Positions 16,150 through 25,529 of a stretch of DNA of 64,000 bases are shown here, one piece after another. Each line of letters starts with the position of its first letter. Within the stretch, counting starts at the first letter, position 1. The notes under the pieces were generated by a model that made no database searches, had not been told where the DNA came from, and worked only from the letters and a program-made list of their open reading frames with translations. The stretch comes from Mesorhizobium opportunistum WSM2075. Its GTDB lineage: Bacteria > Pseudomonadota > Alphaproteobacteria > Rhizobiales > Rhizobiaceae. Location of the stretch: NCBI RefSeq assembly GCF_000176035.2, contig NC_015675.1, forward strand, positions 6,762,001-6,826,000, given 5' to 3'. Made by a program: the position numbers and the translations under genes.

Positions 16150-16308
16150 ACACCCCCCTCTGTCCTGCCGGACATCTCCCCCGCAAGGGGGGAGATCGGT
16201 TGTTGTCCCTGCTTTCGCCAATCTCCGACGTTGCAGGAAGAGCGCCGCCGATGAAGCGGCCAATCTCCCCCCTTGCGGGGGAGATGCCCGGCAGGGCAGA
16301 GGGGGGTG
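16150..16308. repeat. Composite palindromic repeat (family A), inverted arms
   Basis: Two near-identical copies of about 46 bases in inverted orientation (16150-16199 and 16261-16308, about three mismatches). Each contains its own small palindrome CTCCCCC.GCAA.GGGGGGAG and the CTGCCGG segment, around a roughly 60-base centre. They fill the space between ggt and rhaI. The same family recurs at 55960-56134. Confidence 0.8.
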
Positions 16309-16360
16309 CTCAAGTGCTGTCCTCGCCCCTGTCGGATCGACTGAAACGTCGAATTATGGG

Positions 16361-17653
16361 CTACACTATCCCGCCGCTCCCGCCGGCGACCGCCGGACGC
16401 TCTCCCGCGACCTTGGCGCGGTAGCCCGCGGCACGGTAGGCGGCGACGGGATCGATGGCACCGCCGGTCTTCAGCCGCGCCATGGCCAGGATCGGCTCGA
16501 TGTCGGTGCGGTAGGCCGCTTTCAGCGTCTGCGTCGCCATCAGCGCGTCATTGGCCTCCTGGAAGCCTTCGAGCGCCTTGCGGTCGACCAGCAGCGCCTG
16601 CGCATAGGCGCGCTGCACCTCGACCGCCGACAGCATCAAGCTTTCGATCGGATCGGTGACGTTGTGGCTCTGGTCGAGCATATGGGCGGGATCGAAACCC
16701 TCGGCGCCGGAGAGTTCGGCATCGACCAATTCGTTGAAGACCAGGAACAGCCGGTAAGGGTCGATGGAGCCGGCATCGAGATCGTCGTCGCCATATTTGG
16801 AATCGTTGAAGTGGAAGCCGCCGAGTTTCCGGAACTGGATCAGCCGCGACACGATCATCTCGATGTTGACGTTGGGCGCGTGGTGGCCAAGGTCGACCAG
16901 GCAGAAGGCCTTGTCGCCCAACTCCCTGGCGATCATGTAATTGGTGCCCCAATCCTGCACGACGGTGGAATAGAAGGCCGGCTCGTACATTTTGTGTTCG
17001 CTGAACAGCTTCCAGTCCGTCGGCAGCCCGGCATAGATTTGCTTCATGGCGTCGAGATAGCGCTCGAACGCCTTGGCGAAATTCACCTGGCCCGGGAAGT
17101 TCGAGCCGTCGCCGATCCACACCGTCAGCGCCTTGGAGCCCAGCGTCCTGCCGATCTCGATGCATTCGAGATTGTGCTCGACCGCTTGCCGGCGGGTGCC
17201 GGCATCGGCATGCGACAGCGAACCGAATTTGTAGGACAGCTTCTGGTCCTTGGCGTCCGAGAAGGTGTTGGAGTTCATGGCGTCGAAGCCGAGACCGAAG
17301 CGCGAGGCCGCCTGCTTCAGCCGGTTCGGGTCGGCCTTGTCCCACGGAATGTGCAAGGAGACGGTCGGCGTCGCCTGCGTCAATTGCTGGATGACGGCGC
17401 AATCCTCGATCTTGTCGAAGATGTCGCGCGGCTCGCCGGCGCCGGGAAAACGAGCAAAGCGTGTGCCGCCAGTGCCGACGCCCCAGGAAGGGATGGCCAC
17501 GGCGAATTTCTCGACCTTGTCGCGGATGGCGTCGATGGCGATGCCGCGACGGTCGAGGCGTTCGCCAAGCGAGGCGTAGTCACGCTCGAGGTTGGCTTTG
17601 CGCCCGGCGTTGTCCTTTTCGACGATTTCGGTGGAGATGATGGTTTCGGACAA
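16361..17653 (-). CDS. rhaI: L-rhamnose isomerase, rhizobial type
   Basis: A 430-residue sugar isomerase of the xylose-isomerase-like TIM-barrel fold, converting L-rhamnose to L-rhamnulose in the cytosol. Visible metal/acid segments include WIGDGSNFPGQ, LFSEHKMYEPAFYS, CLVDLGHHAPNVNIE and GGFHFNDSKYGDDDLDAG, whose Glu, Asp and His residues are expected metal ligands. It begins with TTG, supported by GGGAGGAATAG 8 bases upstream. Located downstream of rhaD in the same direction, with a 94-base gap that holds a palindromic repeat. Probably controlled by RhaR from the divergent promoter at 19.9 kb. Confidence 0.92.
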   Translation of the reverse strand: MSETIISTEIVEKDNAGRKANLERDYASLGERLDRRGIAIDAIRDKVEKFAVAIPSWGVGTGGTRFARFPGAGEPRDIFDKIEDCAVIQQLTQATPTVSLHIPWDKADPNRLKQAASRFGLGFDAMNSNTFSDAKDQKLSYKFGSLSHADAGTRRQAVEHNLECIEIGRTLGSKALTVWIGDGSNFPGQVNFAKAFERYLDAMKQIYAGLPTDWKLFSEHKMYEPAFYSTVVQDWGTNYMIARELGDKAFCLVDLGHHAPNVNIEMIVSRLIQFRKLGGFHFNDSKYGDDDLDAGSIDPYRLFLVFNELVDAELSGAEGFDPAHMLDQSHNVTDPIESLMLSAVEVQRAYAQALLVDRKALEGFQEANDALMATQTLKAAYRTDIEPILAMARLKTGGAIDPVAAYRAAGYRAKVAGERPAVAGGSGGIV

Positions 17654-17689
17654 CTGCTATTCCTCCCAAAATGCGTTCCGTCAACGCTG

Positions 17690-17740
17690 CCCCTCATCCG
17701 GCCCTTCGGGCCACCTTCTCCCCGTGAACGGGGAGAAGGA
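17690..17740. repeat. Palindromic repeat (family C) between rhaD and rhaI
   Basis: CCTTCTCCCCG (17714-17724) and its exact complement (17729-17739) around a TGAA loop, preceded by the repeat-type sequence CCCCTCATCCGGCCCTTCGG. It lies within the rhaDI transcript, where it could act as an mRNA-stabilising or attenuating hairpin. Confidence 0.75.
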
Positions 17741-17747
17741 AGAAGGC

Positions 17748-19850
17748 CTAGCGTGTAAAGCTCTGCGCGTTGCCGGCATCGACGTTGATGATGTTGCCGG
17801 TCGACTTGGCCGACATGTCGGATGCGAAGAAGTAGATCGCTTCGGCGATGTCTTCGGGAAACACCGAACGCTTCAGCATCGAGCGCGAGCGGTAGTGCTC
17901 TTCCAGATCGTCGGTCGACATCTTGTAGGCGGCGGCTCGCTGTTCCTTCCACTCGCCGGTCCAGATCTTCGAGCCGCGCAGCACCGCATCCGGGTTGACG
18001 ACGTTGACCCTGATCTGGGCTTCCGCGCCTTCCAGCGCGAGACACCTGGCGAGATGGATCTCGGCCGCCTTGGCGGTGCAATAAGCGGCGGCGTTGGGCG
18101 AGGCGGCAAGGCCGTTCTTGGAGGCGACGAAGACGACGTTGCCGCCGATCTTCTGCACCCTGAACAGCCGGAATGCCTCCCGCGAGACCAGGAAATAGCC
18201 GGTCGACAGGATGTCCATGTTCTTGTTCCACAACGCCAGTGTCGTCTCCTCGATCGGCGCCGAGGAGGCGAGACCCGCGTTGGACACAAGAATGTCGATG
18301 CCGCCGAACTCGACCGCCGTCTCGGCGAAGCCCGCGACGACCTGGTCCTCCGAGGTGACGTTGATCACCACTGGCCGGACGAAATCCTTGCCGTAGGCGT
18401 TCGCCAGTTCCTCATTGGCGCTGGCGAGCGCGGCCTCGTCGATGTCGGCCAGCACCACGCAGGCGCCTTCGCGCAGCAGGCGGTTGGCCGTTGCCCGGCC
18501 AATGCCGCCGGCGCCGCCGGTGACCAGCGCGATCTGGCCGGCGAGCGACTTCGGTCTGGGCATGCGCTGCAGCTTCAGATCCTCGAGCAGCCAGTATTCG
18601 ATGTCGAAGGCTTCCTGCGCGGGCAGGCCGACATAGGAGGAGACGGTCGAGGCGCCGCGCATGACATTGATGGCGTTGACGTAGAATTCGCCCGAAATGC
18701 GCGCGGTGGCCTTGTCGCCGGCGAAGGTGAACATGCCGACGCCGGGCATCAGGTAGACGACGGCGTTGGGATCGCGGATGGCGGGCGAGTCCGCATGCTT
18801 GCAGCTGTCGTAATAGGCCTGGTAGCCGACGCGATAAGCGGCAATGTCGTCGGCGAGGCGGGCGATGACGGCGTCGACATCGGGTTTGGCCGGATCGAAC
18901 TCGATGACCAGCGGGCGGATCTTGGTGCGCAGGAAGTGGTCCGGGCACGAGGTGCCAAGTGCGGCCAGCGAGCGCAAATCCCTGGAGTTGACGAATTCGA
19001 GCACGGCGGGCTGGTCGTCGAAATGGCCGAGCTTATGGCTCTTTTCCGAGATCAGGCCGCGGATTTTCGGCATCAGTTTCGCCGCGATGGCGCGGCGTGC
19101 GGCGGCGTCGAGCGACTTCACCACCTCGCCGCCGAATATGGCGAGGCCCTCGGAGCGGCGCTCGAACCACTCGATCGCCTGGTTGATCACCGAGATCGTG
19201 GTCTCGTAGCATTCCTTGGGCGTGTCACCCCAGGTGAACAGGCCGTGGCTTTCCAGGATGACGCCCTTGGCCTCGGGGTTTTCAATGCAGAATTTCTCCA
19301 GCCACAGGCCGAGTTCGAAGCCCGGCCGCTTCCATGGCAACCAGCCGATGGCGTCGCCGAAAATTTCCTTGGTCAGCGCCTTGGAGTCCTTCGCGGCGGC
19401 GATGGCGATGATGGCATCGGGATGCATGTGGTCGACAAAAGGCTTCGGCACATAGGCGTGCAGCGGCGTGTCGATCGAGGCCGCGCGCGGATTGAGATTG
19501 AACGTGCAGTGCGGCAGGAAGCCGACCATCTCGTCCTCATGCTCGACGCCGCGATAAAGGCCTTTGAGCGCGCGCAATTTGTCCATGTAGAGCGTGGCGA
19601 AGCCATCGAGCTTGATCGAGGCGCTGTCGCCGCCGGAGCCCTTGACCCAGAGCACCTCGACGGTCTCGCCGCTGAGCTGATCCTTCTGCCAGATCTTGGA
19701 GGAGGTGTTGCCACCGCCATAGTTGGTGACGCGCTTGTCGGAGCCGAGCGTGTTCGAGCGATAGACCAGAAGCTCTGGGTCGCTCATCCCCTTGGCTTTC
19801 GCATCATCCCACAGATTGGCCAGGCGCGAGCCGGAGCGCTTGTCGAGCAT
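17748..19850 (-). CDS. rhaD: Bifunctional rhamnulose-1-phosphate aldolase / dehydrogenase
   Basis: A 700-residue fusion. Residues about 1-420 are a class II (zinc) aldolase, with the expected His-rich site (T-P-L-H-A-Y-V-P and D-H-M-H-P-D-A) and S-H-G-L-F-T-W-G. Residues about 440-700 are a short-chain dehydrogenase with V-T-G-G-A-G-G-I-G and the Y-C-T-A-K active site. The aldolase splits L-rhamnulose-1-phosphate to DHAP and L-lactaldehyde, and the dehydrogenase oxidises the lactaldehyde. The ATG follows AGGGAGGA. First gene of the rhaDI unit, divergent from rhaR. Confidence 0.95.
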   Translation of the reverse strand: MLDKRSGSRLANLWDDAKAKGMSDPELLVYRSNTLGSDKRVTNYGGGNTSSKIWQKDQLSGETVEVLWVKGSGGDSASIKLDGFATLYMDKLRALKGLYRGVEHEDEMVGFLPHCTFNLNPRAASIDTPLHAYVPKPFVDHMHPDAIIAIAAAKDSKALTKEIFGDAIGWLPWKRPGFELGLWLEKFCIENPEAKGVILESHGLFTWGDTPKECYETTISVINQAIEWFERRSEGLAIFGGEVVKSLDAAARRAIAAKLMPKIRGLISEKSHKLGHFDDQPAVLEFVNSRDLRSLAALGTSCPDHFLRTKIRPLVIEFDPAKPDVDAVIARLADDIAAYRVGYQAYYDSCKHADSPAIRDPNAVVYLMPGVGMFTFAGDKATARISGEFYVNAINVMRGASTVSSYVGLPAQEAFDIEYWLLEDLKLQRMPRPKSLAGQIALVTGGAGGIGRATANRLLREGACVVLADIDEAALASANEELANAYGKDFVRPVVINVTSEDQVVAGFAETAVEFGGIDILVSNAGLASSAPIEETTLALWNKNMDILSTGYFLVSREAFRLFRVQKIGGNVVFVASKNGLAASPNAAAYCTAKAAEIHLARCLALEGAEAQIRVNVVNPDAVLRGSKIWTGEWKEQRAAAYKMSTDDLEEHYRSRSMLKRSVFPEDIAEAIYFFASDMSAKSTGNIINVDAGNAQSFTR

Positions 19851-19920
19851 AGGTATCCTCCCTGGGACGCAAAAGGGTGCAGTCCATTTTGCCGGGAATG
19901 TCTACGCAAGCCGGCCGATT

Positions 19921-19991
19921 GTCAATCATAAACGATCAATATCGATCATATTGCACTGCACAATGAAATTATATGATCGGAAATGATTGAC
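19921..19991. promoter_or_regulatory. Divergent rha operator/promoter region
   Basis: Two 18-base sites in inverted orientation, 19921-19938 (GTCAATCATAAACGATCA) and 19974-19991 (complement reads GTCAATCATTTCCGATCA), match at 15 of 18 positions. A further CGATCAATATCGATCAT lies directly after the left site. Each site overlaps a TTGACA-like -35 element (minus strand 19920-19925 for rhaD; plus strand 19987-19992 for rhaR), so bound RhaR could repress both promoters. This is inference from the arrangement. Confidence 0.65.
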
Positions 19992-20034
19992 ACTGCTCGT
20001 TTTGAGTGCCTAGATGGCCAAGCAGGGAGGAACC

Positions 20035-20838
20035 ATGCACGAAAAAGAGCGCCACAGGATCATTCTGTCCGCCGTCCAGGAAAAGCCTGTGGTGACGGTG
20101 CAGGAGATGGTCGACCTGACGGAGTCCTCCGAGGCGACGATCCGGCGTGATATCGCGGCACTGCATGTCCAGAAGCGGCTGCGCAGGGTGCGAGGCGGCG
20201 CCGAGGCAATCTCGCCGCCACAGTTCATCGGGCTCGCCGGCCGGCCCTTTTCCGTAAACGAAACGATCAATGCTTCTCAGAAGCGGGCGATTGCGCGTGA
20301 AGCGGTCGAACTGTGCGGGGATGGCGAGCCGATCATCATCAATGGCGGCACCACGACGTTCCAGATGGTGCATTTCCTGACCGGCCGGCGCATGCCGATC
20401 TTCACCAATTCGTTCCCGATCGCCGAGCATCTGCTCAAGCATTCCAAGAACACGGTGATGCTGTCCGGCGGTACGATCTACCGCGAGCAGAACATCATCC
20501 TGTCGCCCTTCGACAATGACGTGACGCGCAATTTCTACGCGCGCCGCATGTTCATGGGCGCTCAAGGGTTGGGGCCGCTCGGCCTGATGGAAGGCGATCC
20601 GCTGTTGATCCAGGCGGAGCAGAAGCTGATCGACCAGGCCGACGAGCTGGTGGTGCTGGTCGACTCCTCGAAATTCCGCAAGCGCTCCAGCCTGATCCTG
20701 TGCGGCCTGTCGCGCATCGCCACCGTCATCACGGATGACGGCATCGAGGATCGCGAAGCCAAGATGTTGGAGACCGCGGGCGTGACGCTGATCGTCGCCC
20801 GCAAATCGGCAAAGGAAGAATCTTCGCTGCAGGCCTGA
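20035..20838 (+). CDS. rhaR: DeoR/GlpR-type repressor of rhamnose genes
   Basis: A 267-residue regulator with an N-terminal DeoR helix-turn-helix (residues about 5-57: RHRIILSAVQEKPVVTVQEM, then S-E-A-T-I-R-R-D-I) and a C-terminal DeoR sugar-phosphate sensor domain (INGGTTTFQM, LVVLVDSSKF, TVITDDGI). The ATG at 20035 has AGGGAGGAACC just upstream; an ATG at 20014 is in frame but has no site. It heads the rhaRSTPQMK direction, as in Rhizobium leguminosarum, where the orthologue represses the locus until rhamnose is processed. Confidence 0.93.
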   Translation: MHEKERHRIILSAVQEKPVVTVQEMVDLTESSEATIRRDIAALHVQKRLRRVRGGAEAISPPQFIGLAGRPFSVNETINASQKRAIAREAVELCGDGEPIIINGGTTTFQMVHFLTGRRMPIFTNSFPIAEHLLKHSKNTVMLSGGTIYREQNIILSPFDNDVTRNFYARRMFMGAQGLGPLGLMEGDPLLIQAEQKLIDQADELVVLVDSSKFRKRSSLILCGLSRIATVITDDGIEDREAKMLETAGVTLIVARKSAKEESSLQA

Positions 20839-20893
20839 GGCCAACTCACGCCCGCAGCGGCGATGGAATGCAACGCTCAAGGGAGGAAATTCG

Positions 20894-21889
20894 ATGAGCT
20901 TTCTGAAGAAATTGATGGTTACGGCGGCGTTTTCCGCCGCCATGTTCGTGAATGCCGCCTACGCCGAAAACGTCAAGATCGCGCTGGTGGTGAAGTCGCT
21001 CGGCAACGGCTTCTTCGATGCCGCCAACAAGGGCGCCGAAGAGGCGGCCAAGGAACTCGGCGATGTCGACATCATCTACACCGGCCCGACCAAGGCGACC
21101 GCCGAAGCGCAGATCGAAGTGGTCAATTCGCTGATCGCGCAGAAGGTCAACGCCATCGCGATTTCCGCCAATGACGCCGACGCCCTGGTGCCGGTGTTGA
21201 AGAAGGCCATGGAACGCGGCATCACCGTCATCTCGTGGGATTCGGGCGTTGCCAAGGAAGGCCGCCAGCTTCACCTCAACCCGTCCGATACCGGCCTGAT
21301 CGGTGAGACCATCATCAAGCTTGCCGCCGACTATCTGCCTGAGGGCGGCGACGTCGCCATCCTGTCGGCTTCCTCGACCGCGACCAACCAGAACGCCTGG
21401 ATCGACGCGGCCAAGAAAATCCTGCCGGAGAAGTTCCCCAAGATCAAACTGGTCGCCACCGTCTATGGCGATGACGATTCGGCCAAGAGCACCGACGAAG
21501 CCAAGGGCCTGTTGAAGTCCTATCCGAACCTCAAGGCGATCATCGCGCCGACCACTGTCGGCGTCGTCGCCGCCGCCCAGGTCGTCACCGACGCGAACCT
21601 GATCGGCAAGGTCAACGTCACCGGCCTCGCGCTGCCGTCCGAGTTCAAGAAGTTCATCGACAACGGCGCCAGCCAGGCGGTGGCTCTCTGGAACCCGATC
21701 GACCTCGGCTACTCCGCCGTCTACCTCGCCCATGACCTGGCGGTGAAGAAGGAAGAGGCCAAGCCCGGTGCGACGCTGTCGATCGGCCGCGTCGGCAAGG
21801 TCACGCTCGACGACACCAATTCGGCTGCGATGGCTCCGCCCTTCCAGTTCGACAAGTCCAACATCGAGAAGTTCTCCAAGATCTATTGA
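20894..21889 (+). CDS. rhaS: Rhamnose ABC importer, substrate-binding protein
   Basis: A 331-residue periplasmic sugar-binding protein of the RbsB-like type. The signal peptide is MSFLKKLMVTAAFSAAMFVN with cleavage after A-Y-A (about residue 24). Then comes the typical fold: KIALVVKSLGNGFFDAANKG, sugar-contact regions A-I-S-A-N-D-A-D and V-I-S-W-D-S-G-V, and the ALPSEFKKFID segment. GGGAGGAAATTCG precedes the ATG. First transporter gene, 55 bases after rhaR. Delivers rhamnose to RhaTPQ. Confidence 0.93.
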   Translation: MSFLKKLMVTAAFSAAMFVNAAYAENVKIALVVKSLGNGFFDAANKGAEEAAKELGDVDIIYTGPTKATAEAQIEVVNSLIAQKVNAIAISANDADALVPVLKKAMERGITVISWDSGVAKEGRQLHLNPSDTGLIGETIIKLAADYLPEGGDVAILSASSTATNQNAWIDAAKKILPEKFPKIKLVATVYGDDDSAKSTDEAKGLLKSYPNLKAIIAPTTVGVVAAAQVVTDANLIGKVNVTGLALPSEFKKFIDNGASQAVALWNPIDLGYSAVYLAHDLAVKKEEAKPGATLSIGRVGKVTLDDTNSAAMAPPFQFDKSNIEKFSKIY

Positions 21890-21907
21890 TCTCGGACGCT
21901 CGCACCA

Positions 21908-22065
21908 CCCTCCCCCTTGTGGGGAGGGTCGGCGAGCCGGCTTCGCGAAGCGATGCAGGCGAGACGGGGTGGGGGTGGCGACATCTCCATGCACCAGGAC
22001 CTTGATATGCTAGTAGACCCCCACCCCGCTCACATTGTTCGCGACCCTCCCCACAAGGGGGAGGG
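21908..22065. repeat. Nested inverted repeat (family B) across the rhaT start
   Basis: Outer arms 21908-21930 and 22043-22065 are an exact 23-base inverted repeat. Inner arms 21965-21976 and 22017-22028 are an exact 12-base inverted repeat. The rhaT ribosome site and ATG fall in the loop enclosed by the inner arms, and the right arms are translated as residues 4-20 of RhaT. Confidence 0.85.
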
Positions 22066-23563
22066 TAAGGCAGCCCCACGCCTGACGCTGTCTGGCATCT
22101 CCAAGAGCTTTCCCGGCGTGCGGGCGCTGCACAATGTCAGCCTGTCGCTCTATCCTGGCCAGGTAACAGCGCTCATCGGCGAGAATGGCGCCGGCAAGTC
22201 GACGCTGGTCAAGATCATGACCGGCATCTACCAGCCCGACGCGGGCACGATCAGCATCGATGGCCAGCCGGTCACCTTGCCAAGCGCGCATGCGGCCTTC
22301 GGCCATGGCGTCACCGCCATCCATCAGGAAACCGTGCTGTTCGACGATCTGAGCGTCGCCGAAAACATCTTTCTCGGCCACGCGCCGCGCACGCGTTTCG
22401 GCACCATCGACTGGCGCACGATGCGCAAGAATGCGCGCGAAGTGCTCGATGCCATGCATGCCGGCCATATCGACGCCGATGCAAGATTGAAGGATCTCGG
22501 CATCGCCAACAAGCATCTGGTCGCCGTGGCGCGGGCCATGTCGATCGACGCGCAGATCGTCATCATGGACGAGCCTACCGCCGCGCTTTCGATGAAGGAG
22601 ATCGAGGAGCTGTTTTTGCTCATCGAGTTTCTCAAGGAACAAGGCAAGGCGATCCTGTTCATCAGCCACAAGTTCGACGAGATTTATCGGATCGCCGACC
22701 GCTACACGGTGTTCCGCGACGGCGAGATGGTCGGCGAAGGCCTGATCAGGGATGCTGCCCAGAGCCAGATCGTGCGCATGATGGTCGGCCGTTCGGTCGA
22801 TCACATCTTTCCGCAGCGCAAGGCCGAAATCGGCGCGCCCGTGCTCACCGTCTCCGGGCTTTCGCATCCGACCGAATTCAATGACATCGGATTCGAACTA
22901 CACAAGGGCGAGATCCTCGGCTTTTACGGCCTTGTCGGCGCCGGACGCAGCGAGGTGATGCAGGCGATTTCAGGCATCACCCGCATTTCGAGCGGCACCA
23001 TCACGCTGGACGGCAAGGCGATCGCGCCGAAATCCGCGGCGGATTCGATCGAGGCAGGCATCGTCTATGTGCCCGAAGAACGCGGCAAGCAAGGCGTGGT
23101 GATCGGCCTGCCGATCTTCCAGAACGTCTCGCTGCCTTCGCTCAAGCGCACGTCGATATCCGGCCTGCTGCGGCTGGCGGAAGAGTTTTCGCTCGCCCGC
23201 TCCTACACCGAGCGGCTCGACCTCCGGGCCTCCTCGCTCAGCCAGGATGTCGGCACGCTGTCGGGCGGCAACCAGCAGAAGATCGTCATCGCCAAATGGC
23301 TGGCGACCGCGCCCAAGGTGATCATCCTCGATGAGCCGACCAAAGGCATCGACATCGGCTCCAAGGCCGCGGTGCACGGCTTCATGGCCGAGCTGGTGGC
23401 GCAAGGCCTGTCGGTGATCATGGTATCGTCGGAGCTTCCCGAAATCCTCGGCATGTCCGACCGCGTCGTCGTCATGCGCGAAGGGCTGGTCGCGGCGGTC
23501 TACGACAACAAGGAACTGGACGCCGAGACGCTGGTCCGGACGGCAGCGGGGATCGCGGCATGA
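22007..23563 (+). CDS. rhaT: Rhamnose ABC importer, ATPase (tandem)
   Basis: A 518-residue tandem sugar ABC ATPase. Domain one (about 25-260) has Walker [10 protein letters not shown] and Walker B VIIMDEPTAAL. Domain two (about 270-510) has the degenerate Walker A GLVGAGRSE, signature LSGGNQQK and Walker B VIILDEPTKGI, the usual asymmetry of this family. I chose ATG 22007 because AGGA lies 7 bases upstream; ATG 21989 is an alternative. Residues 4-20 come from a repeat element and do not look like family sequence. The stop overlaps the rhaP start as ATGA. Confidence 0.92.
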   Translation: MLVDPHPAHIVRDPPHKGEGKAAPRLTLSGISKSFPGVRALHNVSLSLYPGQVTALIGENGAGKSTLVKIMTGIYQPDAGTISIDGQPVTLPSAHAAFGHGVTAIHQETVLFDDLSVAENIFLGHAPRTRFGTIDWRTMRKNAREVLDAMHAGHIDADARLKDLGIANKHLVAVARAMSIDAQIVIMDEPTAALSMKEIEELFLLIEFLKEQGKAILFISHKFDEIYRIADRYTVFRDGEMVGEGLIRDAAQSQIVRMMVGRSVDHIFPQRKAEIGAPVLTVSGLSHPTEFNDIGFELHKGEILGFYGLVGAGRSEVMQAISGITRISSGTITLDGKAIAPKSAADSIEAGIVYVPEERGKQGVVIGLPIFQNVSLPSLKRTSISGLLRLAEEFSLARSYTERLDLRASSLSQDVGTLSGGNQQKIVIAKWLATAPKVIILDEPTKGIDIGSKAAVHGFMAELVAQGLSVIMVSSELPEILGMSDRVVVMREGLVAAVYDNKELDAETLVRTAAGIAA

Positions 23564-24537
23564 AGGCTTTGTTGAAATACCGCGAAATCTGGCTGGCCGC
23601 GGCGATCATCGTTTTGATCGGGCTGATCTCGACGCGCTTCCCGGCCTTTGCCGATCCCGGCAATCTGCGCCAGGTGTTCAACGACACCTCGATCCTGATG
23701 ATCCTGGCGCTCGGCCAGATGGTGGTCATCCTGACCCGGTCGATCGACCTGTCGATGGCGTCGAACCTCTGCTTCACCGGCATGGTGGTGGCGATGCTCA
23801 ACGCCGCGCATCCGGCGATCCCGATCCCGCTGCTGATCGTCATCGCGCTGGCCGTCGGGCTGGTGCTTGGCGCCATCAACGGTCTGCTGGTGTGGCGGCT
23901 GAACATCCCCTCGATCGTGGTGACCCTGGGCACGCTGACCATCTATCGCGGCGCCACGTTCGTCCTGTCCGGCGGCGCCTGGGTCAATGCCGACAAGATG
24001 AGCCCCGAGTTCATTGGTTTCCAGCGAGCGGCCTTCCTCGGCATTCCCGTGCTGTCCTGGATCGCCATCGCGGTCATCGCGCTGTTCTTCGTTGTGATGA
24101 CACGCACCGCGCTCGGCCGCTCGATCTATGCCATTGGCGTCAACCCGACGGCGTCGGTCTATGCCGGCATCGATGTCGGCCGCACGAAATTCATCGTCTT
24201 CTGCATCTCCGGCATGGTCGGCGGGCTATCCGGTTATCTCTGGATCTCGCGCTATGTGATCGCCTCGGTCGAGGTCGCCAACGGCTATGAGCTCAACATC
24301 ATCGCCGCCTGCGTCATCGGCGGCATTTCGATCGCCGGCGGCATCGGCTCGGTCGGTGGGGCGGTGCTCGGCGCGTTGTTCCTCGGCATCATCTCCAACG
24401 CTCTGCCGGTCATCAACATCTCGCCCTTCTGGCAGATGGCGATCTCGGGCAGCGCCATCATCCTGGCTGTCGTGCTCAACGCGCGCGGCGAACGCCAGCA
24501 GGGCCGCATCATCCTGAGAAAGGCGGAGGCGGCATGA
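23560..24537 (+). CDS. rhaP: Rhamnose ABC importer, permease
   Basis: A 325-residue inner-membrane permease of the BPD_transp_2 (RbsC-like) family, with about 9-10 hydrophobic spans. Family landmarks are [33 protein letters not shown] and the cytoplasmic contact loop followed by [20 protein letters not shown]. It overlaps both rhaT and rhaQ as ATGA, so it is translationally coupled. Pairs with RhaQ to form the channel. Confidence 0.92.
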   Translation: MKALLKYREIWLAAAIIVLIGLISTRFPAFADPGNLRQVFNDTSILMILALGQMVVILTRSIDLSMASNLCFTGMVVAMLNAAHPAIPIPLLIVIALAVGLVLGAINGLLVWRLNIPSIVVTLGTLTIYRGATFVLSGGAWVNADKMSPEFIGFQRAAFLGIPVLSWIAIAVIALFFVVMTRTALGRSIYAIGVNPTASVYAGIDVGRTKFIVFCISGMVGGLSGYLWISRYVIASVEVANGYELNIIAACVIGGISIAGGIGSVGGAVLGALFLGIISNALPVINISPFWQMAISGSAIILAVVLNARGERQQGRIILRKAEAA

Positions 24538-25529
24538 CCGACATCCCTGCCCCGCGCCACATTCCCGACCGGCTCGACAAGCCGCTGCGTTCGGCGATCT
24601 TTTCATGGGAGGCGCTGCTGATCGTGGTGGCGGTCGCCATCTTCGCCATCAACAGCTTCGCCTCGCCCTACTTCCTCGACCCCTATTCGCTGTCGGACCT
24701 GACCTTCAACTTCACCGAGAAGGGCCTGATCGCCTTTGCCATGGCGCTGCTGATCATTTCAGGCGAGATCGACCTCTCGGTGGCCGCCATCATCGCGTTG
24801 GCCTCGACCATGATGGGCATGGCGGTGCAGGCCGGTGCCGGAACGCCGGTGCTAGTGCTGATCGGCATCGTCGTCGGGCTCGGCTGCGGCGCCTTCAACG
24901 GGCTGCTGGTGACAAGGCTCGGCCTGCCCTCGATCGTCGTCACCATCGGCACGATGAGCCTGTTTCGCGGCATCGCCTTCATCATCCTCGGCGACCAGGC
25001 CTACAAGGGCTATCCCGAGAGTTTTGCCTTCTTCGGCCAGGGCTATGTCTGGTGGGTGGTGTCGTTCGAACTGATGCTCTTCCTCATCGCCGCCGTCATC
25101 TACTGGTTCCTGCTGCATCGCACGAGCTTCGGCCGCCGCGTCTTTGCGATCGGCAACAACCCGGTCGCGGCGCAGTTTTCCGGCGTGCGCGTCGGCCGCA
25201 TCAAATTCACCCTGTTCTGCCTGACCGGACTGATGGCGGGCATCGCCTCGGTGCTGATCACTTCGCGGCTCGGCTCGACAAGGCCATCGATTGCGCAGGG
25301 CTACGAGCTCGAAGTCATCACCATGGTGGTTCTGGGCGGCGTCAGCATCCTGGGCGGCGCCGGCAGCATCCTGGGCGTCGTGCTCGCCGCCTTCATCATG
25401 GGACTGGTGACCTTCGGGCTCGGCCTGCTCAACGTGCCCGGCATCGTCATGTCGATCTTCATCGGCCTGTTGCTGATCATCGTCATCGCGCTGCCGATCG
25501 TCTGGCGGCGGTTGCGCGGGGGACGCTGA
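24534..25529 (+). CDS. rhaQ: Rhamnose ABC importer, second permease
   Basis: A 331-residue paralogue of RhaP with the same family pattern: [36 protein letters not shown], and [20 protein letters not shown]. The start overlaps the rhaP stop as ATGA; the stop shares one base with rhaM (TGATG). The heterodimeric permease pair is characteristic of the RhaSTPQ system. Confidence 0.92.
   Translation: MTDIPAPRHIPDRLDKPLRSAIFSWEALLIVVAVAIFAINSFASPYFLDPYSLSDLTFNFTEKGLIAFAMALLIISGEIDLSVAAIIALASTMMGMAVQAGAGTPVLVLIGIVVGLGCGAFNGLLVTRLGLPSIVVTIGTMSLFRGIAFIILGDQAYKGYPESFAFFGQGYVWWVVSFELMLFLIAAVIYWFLLHRTSFGRRVFAIGNNPVAAQFSGVRVGRIKFTLFCLTGLMAGIASVLITSRLGSTRPSIAQGYELEVITMVVLGGVSILGGAGSILGVVLAAFIMGLVTFGLGLLNVPGIVMSIFIGLLLIIVIALPIVWRRLRGGR

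Noticed and set aside
16079..17758. 559-codon plus-strand open frame
   Set aside because: Antisense to rhaI, which is recognisable across its whole length.
17592..19931. 779-codon plus-strand open frame
   Set aside because: Antisense shadow of rhaD; no recognisable domain, while the minus strand carries aldolase and SDR motifs.
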